DNA of 9,217 nucleotides, taken from positions 1-9,217 of the forward strand of contig JAGOCY010000033.1 in assembly GCA_017998495.1 (NCBI GenBank), given 5' to 3'. A model generated the notes under the pieces. It saw only the letters and a program-made list of their open reading frames with translations. It was not told the DNA's origin and did no database searches. Positions 1 to 6,029 of the stretch are shown in pieces. How positions within the stretch are numbered: position 1 is the first letter of the stretch; each line of letters starts with the position of its first letter. Source of the DNA: Corallincola sp. (lineage in GTDB: Bacteria > Pseudomonadota > Gammaproteobacteria > Enterobacterales > Neiellaceae). The translations under genes were made by a program, and so were the position numbers.

Positions 1-249
1 CGCCCTGAGCGCCCGGAGTTCGTCGAGAAGCTGCAAGAAAAACTGCCCTTCTATGCTGAACGCCATGCCGTCAAACCCGGACTGACCGGCTGGGCCCAAC
101 TGTGCTATCCCTATGGCGCCACCGAAGACGACGCCCTTGAGAAACTCAAATTTGACCTCTATTACATCAAGCACCGCAGTTTCCTGCTTGACCTGTTCAT
201 CTTTGTGCAGACGGCAGAAGTAGTGTTGCTGAAAAAAGGCGCGCGCTGA
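1..249 (+). CDS. Undecaprenyl-phosphate sugar-phosphate transferase, C-terminal fragment (exosortase/EPS-associated type)
   Basis: The reading frame is open at the window edge and ends at TGA 247-249, leaving the last 82 residues. It carries the C-terminal hallmark of bacterial sugar transferases (PF02397 type), the motif KPGLTGWAQ, followed by YPYGA, an acidic stretch EDDALEKLKFDLYYIKH and the closing LDLFIFVQT...VLLKKGAR. The YPYGA-EDA...DLYYIK combination is what I know from the sugar transferases that accompany PEP-CTERM/EpsH1-type EPS loci (TIGR03013-like). The family transfers a hexose-1-phosphate to undecaprenyl phosphate at the inner membrane and starts repeat-unit synthesis. The catalytic core and the N-terminal membrane region are outside the window, so the sugar cannot be inferred. 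A GT2 gene follows after 12 bases on the same strand, consistent with one operon. Confidence 0.9.
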   Translation, partial: RPERPEFVEKLQEKLPFYAERHAVKPGLTGWAQLCYPYGATEDDALEKLKFDLYYIKHRSFLLDLFIFVQTAEVVLLKKGAR

Positions 250-261
250 GGAGAGCTGACA

Positions 262-1152
262 ATGACCGCCAAGATTTCGGTGATCATGGCCACCTATAAC
301 CGGGCCAAATTGATTGCAGAGGCCATTACCAGCGTCTATGCGCAGAATTATGCCAATCTTGAGTTGATCGTTGTGGATGACGGCTCCACCGACAACACCC
401 TGGAGGTACTGCAGCCTTGGCTGGGGCGTGATGACTTTATCTTCCTGCAACAGCCCAATCAGGGGCAGCCTGCCGCTCAGAACCTGGCGTTAAGCCGAGC
501 CAGCGGTGATTACATCTGTTTTCTCGATTCCGACAATATCTGGCTACCAGGCAAGCTCGAATGGCAACTCGCCTATATGGAGAGCCATCCAGAGATCGAT
601 GTGCTATATGGTGATTTGATCACTATTGATGGTGACGGCCAGGAAACCAGCCGCCACAACATGCCGCGCTTTAGTGGCAAGATCTACCGCGAACTGCTCA
701 AGGATAATTGTGTATCTGGCAATACAGCGATGATGCGCCGCCATTGCCTGGACCGCTACGGCCCCTTCGATGCATCGGTGCGTGTTGCCGCGGATTTTGA
801 GATGTGGCTGCGCTATTCACCGCACTGCACCTTCCAGTATGTACCGCAGCTGTTTGCTAAATACCGGGTCTTTGCCGACCAGATCTCCAGCGACAAAGAA
901 CGCCGCTTTAACTCGGTGCGCACCTCCATGTGCAAGTTCTTCAACGCCAACCCAACACTGTTGAGCCCTGGTGAGCAGGCCGAGGCATGGGCCAGCTTCT
1001 ATGCCCGCTGGTCGTTCTACCGTTCGCTGGCTGGCAAGCTGCTACCTGCCTGGCAAGCGGCCATCACGGCCTTGCGTTACAACCCGCTGCATAAAGGCGC
1101 TTGGCGCAACCTAGTGCTGGCGCCGCTACGCGCACTCACTGCCGCACGCTGA
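262..1152 (+). CDS. Family 2 glycosyltransferase (GT-A fold)
   Basis: This 296-residue protein has the GT2 layout. The N-terminal nucleotide-binding start ISVIMATYNRAKLIAEAI (residues 5-22) is followed by LELIVVDDGSTDNT (33-46) and a metal-binding DXD-type motif LDSDN (88-92). A downstream acidic acceptor-side segment AADFEMWLR (176-184) includes Asp178 and Glu180, placed where the family keeps its catalytic base. There is no signal peptide or clear membrane span, so it is probably cytoplasmic, working on lipid-linked sugar at the inner membrane. The start is supported by GAGGAG at 248-253, eight bases before the ATG and overlapping the stop of the preceding gene, which suggests coupled translation. 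It is the last gene of the plus-strand operon. Its 3' end overlaps the opposing GT-B gene by 17 bases. Donor and acceptor sugars cannot be read from the sequence. Confidence 0.93.
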   Translation: MTAKISVIMATYNRAKLIAEAITSVYAQNYANLELIVVDDGSTDNTLEVLQPWLGRDDFIFLQQPNQGQPAAQNLALSRASGDYICFLDSDNIWLPGKLEWQLAYMESHPEIDVLYGDLITIDGDGQETSRHNMPRFSGKIYRELLKDNCVSGNTAMMRRHCLDRYGPFDASVRVAADFEMWLRYSPHCTFQYVPQLFAKYRVFADQISSDKERRFNSVRTSMCKFFNANPTLLSPGEQAEAWASFYARWSFYRSLAGKLLPAWQAAITALRYNPLHKGAWRNLVLAPLRALTAAR

Positions 1153-2281
1153 GCAGCTGGTCGATCCGCTCCGCCAGCGCTGCTACTGAGCGCTGGTGGC
1201 GCAGACGGCGCATTGCCGCGCACTGAGCCGCATGCCGTGCTGGATCAAAATTGGCGACCAGCTCGGCCACCATCTGGACCTCCTCTCCTGCTTCGCAGAA
1301 GTGACCGATCTCCCCAACCTCCGCTTCCAGCTCGCTAAACAGCGGATGGCGGCGTCCCAGCAGCGGAATGCCGAGAGCAATACAGTCGAGTAACACCCCG
1401 GAGGCCGTGAGCGCATAGTGCTCCCCTTCGAAGAAGAAAGCGGCATAGGTCAATTCGCGCACCCGGCTAACAAATAGTGCTCGCGCCATGGGTGCAGCTT
1501 CCGGCTTGAGATCCAGTACGGCCAATTGATCCGCCACCCGCTCACGCCAATCTTGATGAACCCGCCCCACCAACCGAAATGCCGCCACGCGGTGCAACTC
1601 CTGAGCAACCGCCAGAAAGCGCAACAGCCCCTTCTGGGGCGTAGCCAGCCCCAATAAACCAATAGCTAAGGGTGCCACTGGCGGCTGATGACTGGCCACC
1701 ATGCTCAGATCGGGTGGCAACGGGTGAGGAAATACACCAAAGCGAGCCGCAAGCTCAGGTGCAAAACGCTGAAGCGCAGAGGCAATACTCTGCTCCAACG
1801 CCCAAAACGTGAGCCAGCGCGGACTATGTGACAATGCCCAGCGCAAACCTGTCCAGCGCTTCCACAGGTTGAACTTGGGGCGCCAACGCAGCTCTGCCAA
1901 GCCGCCGTGCAACACAGCCCCCACCTGATGACTGGGCTTGGCCAACATTTGCAGCCGGCAGGCCCACAGCAATGGGATAGTGATCGAGGAAAACACCAGC
2001 CTGTTACCCGGCTCCCGCGCCAGCTGCAACGCCAGTCGGGCCAGTCGGCTGTCCGGCCCGACGCGCTGCCACAAACTAGCGCGGCGAGGTGCAATGGCGA
2101 CTGCCACCAGCCTGACACCATGCGCTGACCCCAACATCTCGGCAATAGAATCCAGGTGGGATTGATCTGCCCAGAACTGAATCTCTTGGCCGGGGAAGGC
2201 CTCCACCGCCGCCTGGATTAGGGCAGCGTTAAACGCCTGGTGCTCCAGGCCCAAACGTACTGGCTCGACAATAATGATCAC
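1136..2281 (-). CDS. Divergent GT-B glycosyltransferase-like protein
   Basis: This 381-residue protein begins with GTG at 2281-2279; GAGGA at 2296-2292 lies ten bases upstream. The N-terminus MIIIVEPVRLGLEHQAFNAAL looks like the first beta strand and loop of a GT-B domain. The C-terminal half has GT4-like landmarks: a second-domain strand LAIGLLGLATPQKGLLRFL (205-223, with the KG often seen there), FRLVGRV (235-241) and HYALTASGVLLDCIALGIPLLG (288-309), which matches the usual 'SG...E-A...G-P-V' donor-sugar segment. The canonical EX7E pair is not intact: Asp299 sits where the second Glu is expected, and the first Glu eight residues earlier is Leu291. It could be an active divergent enzyme or one with altered donor binding. 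It is transcribed towards the plus-strand operon, is separated from the exported pair upstream by a terminator, and so probably has its own promoter. Confidence 0.72.
   Translation of the reverse strand: MIIIVEPVRLGLEHQAFNAALIQAAVEAFPGQEIQFWADQSHLDSIAEMLGSAHGVRLVAVAIAPRRASLWQRVGPDSRLARLALQLAREPGNRLVFSSITIPLLWACRLQMLAKPSHQVGAVLHGGLAELRWRPKFNLWKRWTGLRWALSHSPRWLTFWALEQSIASALQRFAPELAARFGVFPHPLPPDLSMVASHQPPVAPLAIGLLGLATPQKGLLRFLAVAQELHRVAAFRLVGRVHQDWRERVADQLAVLDLKPEAAPMARALFVSRVRELTYAAFFFEGEHYALTASGVLLDCIALGIPLLGRRHPLFSELEAEVGEIGHFCEAGEEVQMVAELVANFDPARHAAQCAAMRRLRHQRSVAALAERIDQLLSVRQ
1171..1199. repeat. Strong inverted repeat just past the plus-strand GT2 stop codon
   Basis: The arms 1174-1181 (CCAGCGCT) and 1189-1196 (AGCGCTGG) are perfect complements around a seven-base loop. 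They extend by one G-T pair and two C-G pairs to an 11-pair stem, 1171-1181 with 1189-1199. It begins 18 bases after the stop of the plus-strand GT2 and lies inside the end of the opposing GT-B gene. No T-tract follows on either strand, so it is not a standard intrinsic terminator. It could stabilise the 3' end of the plus-strand transcript or assist termination between converging genes. It may also be a by-product of GC-rich coding sequence. Confidence 0.45.
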
Positions 2282-2381
2282 GGGCCCAAGTTCCTCGGCT
2301 GGTGACAGTTGGCCGTCAGTGTATCAGCCACTAATGCTGTTGACCTGACAAACAGCTTATCGGCCAATAACTGGCAGCAAC
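2282..2381. other. Leader region of the GT-B gene with an inverted repeat at 2336-2356
   Basis: This gap between the terminator of the exported pair and the GTG start of the GT-B gene should hold that gene's promoter. On the minus strand TTGTCA at 2351-2346 resembles a -35 box, but no good -10 box lies at 16-18 bases; the nearest, GATACA at 2325-2320, is too far. An inverted repeat GCTGTT-N9-AACAGC (2336-2356) overlaps the -35-like element and could be an operator or an RNA hairpin. A ribosome-binding GAGGA is at 2296-2292. I see no small ORF here with a convincing ribosome-binding site. Confidence 0.35.
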
Positions 2382-2403
2382 AAAAACCGCCCCTGGGGGG
2401 CGG
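2382..2403 (-). terminator. Rho-independent terminator of the exported-protein unit
   Basis: On the minus strand the seven-base arms CCGCCCC (2403-2397) and GGGGCGG (2393-2387) are perfect complements around a three-base loop. They are followed at once by TTTTT (2386-2382) and then GTTG. The hairpin begins 20 bases after the TGA/TAA end of the lipoprotein gene at 2424. GC-rich stem, tight loop and U-run make this a textbook intrinsic terminator. It separates the exported pair from the GT-B gene downstream. On the plus strand there is no T-run after the hairpin, so it is directional. Confidence 0.9.
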
Positions 2404-2423
2404 CTTGTTATAACGGTAGCCGG

Positions 2424-3746
2424 TTATTCAGCTACGCGTAATGTCGCGGGCTCCGACGGGCTACTTAGCCGCCCAGTCGTGTCGTAGGCCAAAACTGACG
2501 CATAGATCACACCGGGGTCCAGGCCAGAGATAACGACAAAGGTTGCAGACCCATTCTCCACCCGTAAGGTTTTGGTCATAGCCTCCAATGTCGAGCCATA
2601 GCGCACCTCAAAGCCAGCGATGTCCTTCTCCGCCAGTTCGGTACCGTCTTCCCGGGCCGATGGCGCTTTCCACTGTACCAGCACTTCACCCGGCTTCAGT
2701 GGCGGTGGCAGGCCAGCTTCAGTCCTGTACATCGCAAGATAGGTGACACCCGTTGCCGTCAGGGTCAAGGCATCCGCCGCATCAAGCGGTGACAGCCCGT
2801 TGGTGACTTCCCATCCGTCAGGAATACCATCACCGTCCGTATCGAGCTTGCGTGGATCAGCCAGGCTCTGGAATTCGAGCAGGGCATAGAGGCCATCACC
2901 ATCCTGGTCGAGCAGCGCATCAGCATCATTATTGGGGTCAAGGCCTACGGCCACTTCCCAGTTATCCGGTAAACCGTCACCATCGCTATCCTTCATTGGA
3001 TATTTTTGGTCAACAGGGAAGCCATAACGCCCATCGGTGTAGCCCACACGATAGCCGACGGCATAGTTTTCAGCCAGAATCGCAGGGTCGATACTTGGCT
3101 TTTCAAAATAAGGAGCAAGTTCATTACCCCGGATCACTTTGATATCGGTGACCGGTGCATCGGCGGCAGCCCAGCCGACCATAAAGTAATCTGAGCCAGT
3201 TGCATTTTTTTGCAACGCCTCAAAGTAATATGACTTGCCACCCTCTAGATAAATAGGTTCTGACTTCTGACTGGCAAAACCGTCCCAAGATCCGACAGGT
3301 GTAGTTTTATCAAACTTGGCGATGAGCTTCGCATTTGCGGGAGACTCATCAGCAGATAACCACACACCACCGGCCATAGTACCGCGAACATAGATGCGAT
3401 AGGTACCGGAGACCGCCGGGCGCAAATAGCCACGCAATCTCATCGTGAAGTTATCGTAAATACTGCGCGGCAGATCCAGCGTGCTCATCAAGTAGGTACG
3501 CTCAGGCCGAGTATCAAAAAAAGCACCTGCAGCCCGCACCTCATCAATCAGTCCATCAGGAAAGCCGTTATAAAACTCCCATAAAATGGCACCAGATGGC
3601 GGTGGCAGCTCCCCTGTCGCAGTCGGCTCATCTGGCATCGTCCATTCACCATTATCGGCGGTATCGGTAACTGTGCAGCCAGCAGCCAGCAACAGTGCCG
3701 CGGCTATCCCGGATAGCCTGGTGATCGTATCGTTGAATTTCGCCAT
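2424..3746 (-). CDS. Outer-membrane-type lipoprotein with PA14-like, calcium-loop and fibronectin-III regions
   Basis: The 440-residue protein starts with MAKFNDTITR, a hydrophobic stretch and the lipobox LAAGC (Cys24). Thr at +2 rather than Asp suggests sorting to the outer membrane. Residues about 52-214 resemble a PA14 domain: FYNGFPDGLIDE, then SGTYRIYVRGTMAGGVWLSAD and EGGKSYYFEALQK...FMVGW. Three aspartate-rich loops follow (DSDGDGLPD 253-261, DQDGDGL 280-286, DTDGDGIPD 302-310), as in thrombospondin type-3 calcium-binding repeats. The last 90 residues look like one fibronectin-III domain. PA14 domains often bind carbohydrate and the other parts are typical stalks, so a surface glycan-binding role is plausible but inferred. 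GGAG at 3756-3753, six bases before the ATG, supports this start. A further in-frame ATG at 3815 would put 23 charged residues before the signal peptide. The gene lies 61 bases after the secreted-protein gene and ends in a strong terminator. Confidence 0.88.
   Translation of the reverse strand: MAKFNDTITRLSGIAAALLLAAGCTVTDTADNGEWTMPDEPTATGELPPPSGAILWEFYNGFPDGLIDEVRAAGAFFDTRPERTYLMSTLDLPRSIYDNFTMRLRGYLRPAVSGTYRIYVRGTMAGGVWLSADESPANAKLIAKFDKTTPVGSWDGFASQKSEPIYLEGGKSYYFEALQKNATGSDYFMVGWAAADAPVTDIKVIRGNELAPYFEKPSIDPAILAENYAVGYRVGYTDGRYGFPVDQKYPMKDSDGDGLPDNWEVAVGLDPNNDADALLDQDGDGLYALLEFQSLADPRKLDTDGDGIPDGWEVTNGLSPLDAADALTLTATGVTYLAMYRTEAGLPPPLKPGEVLVQWKAPSAREDGTELAEKDIAGFEVRYGSTLEAMTKTLRVENGSATFVVISGLDPGVIYASVLAYDTTGRLSSPSEPATLRVAE
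2817..2990 (-). repeat. Thrombospondin type-3-like calcium-loop repeats within the lipoprotein gene
   Basis: This stretch encodes three DxDGDG loops of the lipoprotein. Two are near copies: DSDGDGLPDNWEVAVGLDP and DTDGDGIPDGWEVTNGLSP, each followed by a short acidic or Ala/Asp run. The loop between them, DQDGDGLYALLEF, lacks the PD-x-WE part. The alternating aspartates are the usual calcium ligands of this repeat class, so the segment is expected to be rigid only when calcium is bound. It sits between the PA14-like and fibronectin-III regions and probably works as a spacer. Confidence 0.8.
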
Positions 3747-3750
3747 AACT

Positions 3751-3756
3751 CTCTCC
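3751..3756 (-). promoter_or_regulatory. Ribosome-binding site that sets the lipoprotein start
   Basis: On the minus strand GGAGAG (3756-3751) precedes the ATG at 3746, with GGAG six bases away. This favours the start that places the signal peptide at the N-terminus. A near-palindrome AGTCGC-T-GCGACT (3763-3775) lies just upstream and could fold next to this site. Confidence 0.7.
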
Positions 3757-3807
3757 AATTCCAGTCGCTGCGACTTCCACGCTGCGTCCCTGCAACCTGC
3801 CCTGAGC

Positions 3808-4926
3808 TTACTCAATCACAGGCGGCCGCGGACAGTTCAAACAGATACGCATGGCTTTATCCGATTTACCACCATCTGCTGTATAGATTCGTACAAAAAA
3901 TTCTTCACGTGCTTTGGCAACCACCGCCGGCACCCGGAAAGAGATACGGTTATCGTTCCAGCTCAACGGTGGAATCACCATGACAAATGAGGACGCTTCA
4001 GGCGTGCTCTTGTCGGTTATCTCAATGCGCGCCCGGGCGTTGGGACCGGAAGCGACGTAGATATTGTCATAAACCGCATTAAACATATCGTCATTACTGA
4101 CCCGGAACCACCCCGGAATTTTGACGCGGTCGAATACAATTTCGGCACTCTTCTGCAGCGCCGTTTCATTAAAATTACGTTCGACCAAGCCCTTGGCTTT
4201 GTTAATGGTGCGCCAATAAGCATTGCCAACATTAGCCTGGGCCGAAGTTTTGGATTTACTGATCCAGAACGATACTTGATTTAAGCCGGTCCAATCCCAC
4301 CAAGTAGAGAACTCTGGGCCCCACACGCCACCGGCGTTACCGGCAATCTGCAGTTTGCCGTAACCAGTGTGGGTTGGAATACACATATCAAAAATGGTCG
4401 TGCTGTTATTGCCATCGTTGCCCATCATCAACCAGACAAATTTCCAGCTGCTGGCGGTGCCAAAATCGGTCAAGCTACCGGAAGTGACAAAGGGCCAGCC
4501 ATTGCCGGGTGGCACATGCACGGTGTAGTGAATGAACGCCTCGTTGGTTTGTGGGAACTCCACTGCGGCCTGTAGCATCTGCAGGTTGGTGGCCAGCGAG
4601 CGATCACGGATCAAAATGCCCGTGTCTGCACGGTCGGTACCATAAGCGACGTACACCGGCGGCCGGTTGACGCTCATGGCGCCCACCCGAATCGGGGCAG
4701 ACCCCAGAGCAGCCCCTTCGTCCCCGGCCTCAAAATCGTCAAAAAATGCGACCTTGGGGCCCGCGCCGAACTTGCTGCCATTGAGCTCGACAACAGCTTC
4801 ACCCTCCACCAACTGGATGTCGGCGATGGAGGCCGATGTTGCCAGCGCTGTGCCACTGGCAGCCAGCAGACTCAGACCAGCAACGAGGCGCAGGGAGTGA
4901 AGCATCCCTTCTGCTTGCGAATACAT
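3808..4926 (-). CDS. Secreted protein of unknown function with an N-terminal NGSxFG...DDFE motif
   Basis: The 372-residue product has a Sec-type signal peptide (LRLVAGLSLLAASGTALA, cleavage probably after Ala29). The start at 4926 is supported by AGGAG at 4938-4934, seven bases upstream; the later ATG at 4905 lacks a well-spaced site. After the signal comes a short strand-rich segment, VVELNGSKFGAGPKVAFFDD (45-64), running into FEAGDEG. It reads like the start of an IPT/TIG-like or beta-sandwich protein. The middle is rich in aromatic residues (WKFVWLMM 161-168; EFSTWWDWTGLNQVSFWIS 205-223), as in carbohydrate-binding or lyase-like jelly rolls. The C-terminal 70 residues look like a second beta domain. 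Only three cysteines are present (182, 362, 365). I see no PEP-CTERM or other sorting tail. I do not recognise a named family; a polysaccharide-binding or -cleaving role is inference from context and composition. It is the first gene of the exported pair. Confidence 0.85.
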   Translation of the reverse strand: MYSQAEGMLHSLRLVAGLSLLAASGTALATSASIADIQLVEGEAVVELNGSKFGAGPKVAFFDDFEAGDEGAALGSAPIRVGAMSVNRPPVYVAYGTDRADTGILIRDRSLATNLQMLQAAVEFPQTNEAFIHYTVHVPPGNGWPFVTSGSLTDFGTASSWKFVWLMMGNDGNNSTTIFDMCIPTHTGYGKLQIAGNAGGVWGPEFSTWWDWTGLNQVSFWISKSKTSAQANVGNAYWRTINKAKGLVERNFNETALQKSAEIVFDRVKIPGWFRVSNDDMFNAVYDNIYVASGPNARARIEITDKSTPEASSFVMVIPPLSWNDNRISFRVPAVVAKAREEFFVRIYTADGGKSDKAMRICLNCPRPPVIE

Positions 4927-4933
4927 CTATCCT

Positions 4934-4938
4934 CTCCT
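4934..4938 (-). promoter_or_regulatory. Ribosome-binding site of the secreted-protein gene
   Basis: AGGAG on the minus strand, seven bases before the ATG at 4926, within TAAGGAGAGG. It decides for the longer start over the internal ATG at 4905, which would still leave a usable signal peptide. Confidence 0.7.
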
Positions 4939-4999
4939 TATGGTGCACGCCAGCGGGACGCATCCGTCACAGCCCCTACCGGCAGGCAAAGCAACGAAA

Positions 5000-5013
5000 T
5001 CTGTCCAGACAGA
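5000..5013. promoter_or_regulatory. Perfect 6-2-6 inverted repeat upstream of the exported pair (possible operator)
   Basis: TCTGTC-CA-GACAGA has perfect six-base arms. It lies in the 161-base gap between the upstream GT2 gene and the exported pair, 74 bases before the ATG at 4926 and just downstream of a TATACT element. A two-base centre is too short for a hairpin loop, so a site for a dimeric regulator is the likelier reading if it is functional. No particular regulator is recognised. Confidence 0.3.
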
Positions 5014-5026
5014 CGACTGTGGTACC

Positions 5027-5032
5027 AGTATA
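5027..5032 (-). promoter_or_regulatory. Possible -10 element for the exported pair
   Basis: On the minus strand TATACT (5032-5027) matches the sigma-70 -10 consensus at five of six bases, about 100 bases before the start codon at 4926. No good -35 box lies 16-18 bases upstream: the sequence there is around AGGGCT. A promoter somewhere in this gap is plausible, because it is the only sizeable non-coding gap between the upstream GT2 gene and this pair, but the exact element is weak. Confidence 0.25.
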
Positions 5033-5087
5033 GGTCAGCAAAACTGGCAGCCCTGTGAGGCATGGCCCGCTCTTACCAACACAATTT

Positions 5088-6029
5088 TTATATTCTTACG
5101 CTCTTTCGGAATAACCGCTCCCGCACTTTCTGCCATAGAGGCGGAGAGTGGCGGTCGGCCGCCCGCATGTACTGCAGCGTCTGCCGGCTGAGCCCCTGAC
5201 GCCCCCGCCACCGCTGAGGCATGCCACGCAAACCGGCACCAAGCCCGCGCAGATAGGCCATCAGGTGGCCATCGCGCAGGGCATACACCGCCAGTGCCAG
5301 CAACTGTAGAAAACACCGTTTGCAGAACAGCTCAACACCGTAATAGCGGGCCGTCAGCCATAGCAGGTTACGGCTGTCATAGTAATAGCGGCGCCAACTT
5401 GGGCGCCCCTCCACCGCATGCTCGTGACTGACGACCACATCAGGCAGGTAGAGCACCTGATAGCCACGCTCGATCAGTCGCAGGGCCAGATCTATCCCCT
5501 CGTGGCTGATGAAATAGTCATCGGGATAGAGACCGACCTCCGTCAGCGGCTGGCGCCTAAAGGCAACAGCGCCCTCGCTGATCTCGTAAGTCAGGAAGCG
5601 CTGATCCTGATAGCGCACCTTGTCATGGCGATGGCACCAGTTGATCAGCTCGCCGGTCTCGGCATCCACAACTTTGAAGCAGACCGCTGCTACCTGAGGC
5701 TCGTCACTGAAGAGCTGGCGTAACCGCGCGATGTCAGCTGGGCTGATGCCGAAAACGTCATCGTCCAGCGTGATCACCAGGTCTCCGGTTGCCGCAGCCA
5801 TGCCGCTATTGCGGCCAACAGCGCCAACGTTCTGGCTGTTGCGGATAAAGCGCACCTCTGGGTAGGCGTCGATATAGGGTTGCAACTGGTAGCTGGTGGA
5901 GGCGTTATCGACGACCAGCAACTCCAGATCGCTGTCGCCCAGTTGTTGATGGAGCGGCCGCAGTCTGGCGAGCTGGCGCTCAAGGCACTGGGGCCGGTTG
6001 TAAGTCAGGATAACGATGGAAACTTTCAT
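5088..6029 (-). CDS. Family 2 glycosyltransferase, rhamnosyltransferase-like
   Basis: The 313-residue protein opens with MKVSIVILTYNRPQCLERQL, has LELLVVDNAST (36-46) and the metal-binding motif TLDDDV (87-92). These match the GT-A folded GT2 family. The VVDNAST...NVGAVGRNSGM pattern and the late segment ISHEGIDLALRLIERGY (174-190) resemble rhamnosyl- and galactofuranosyl-type GT2 enzymes; substrate remains unknown. A hydrophobic patch CFLQLLALAVYAL near residues 239-251 may hold it to the inner membrane. The start at 6029 has GGAG at 6038-6035, five bases away, and its ATG overlaps the TGA of the acyltransferase gene as ATGA, so the two are probably translationally coupled. An in-frame ATG at 6053 would add eight residues ahead of the conserved first strand and is less likely. 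It is the last gene of the upstream minus-strand operon in this window. Confidence 0.92.
   Translation of the reverse strand: MKVSIVILTYNRPQCLERQLARLRPLHQQLGDSDLELLVVDNASTSYQLQPYIDAYPEVRFIRNSQNVGAVGRNSGMAAATGDLVITLDDDVFGISPADIARLRQLFSDEPQVAAVCFKVVDAETGELINWCHRHDKVRYQDQRFLTYEISEGAVAFRRQPLTEVGLYPDDYFISHEGIDLALRLIERGYQVLYLPDVVVSHEHAVEGRPSWRRYYYDSRNLLWLTARYYGVELFCKRCFLQLLALAVYALRDGHLMAYLRGLGAGLRGMPQRWRGRQGLSRQTLQYMRAADRHSPPLWQKVRERLFRKSVRI

Noticed and set aside
3747..3815. In-frame extension of the lipoprotein to an ATG at 3815, overlapping the preceding gene by eight bases
   Set aside because: It would put 23 mostly charged residues ahead of the signal peptide, while the ATG at 3746 has a well-spaced GGAG and places the lipobox Cys at residue 24.
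2424..4926. PEP-CTERM sorting tails on the exported proteins, suggested by the exosortase-type sugar transferase
   Set aside because: Neither protein ends with a PEP motif, hydrophobic span and basic tail; the ends are PRPPVIE and PATLRVAE.
4927..5087. A sigma-54 promoter (GG-N10-GC) before the exported pair, as found at some EPS and PEP-CTERM genes
   Set aside because: I checked the minus strand of the gap; candidate GG...GC pairs have spacings of 11 or 12, and none fits the required 10 with a TGGCAC/TTGC context.
5038..5087. An intrinsic terminator after the GT2 gene ending at 5088
   Set aside because: The GC-rich segment around 5048-5070 gives only three- or four-base stems in the minus-strand transcript, and no convincing hairpin with a U-run forms.
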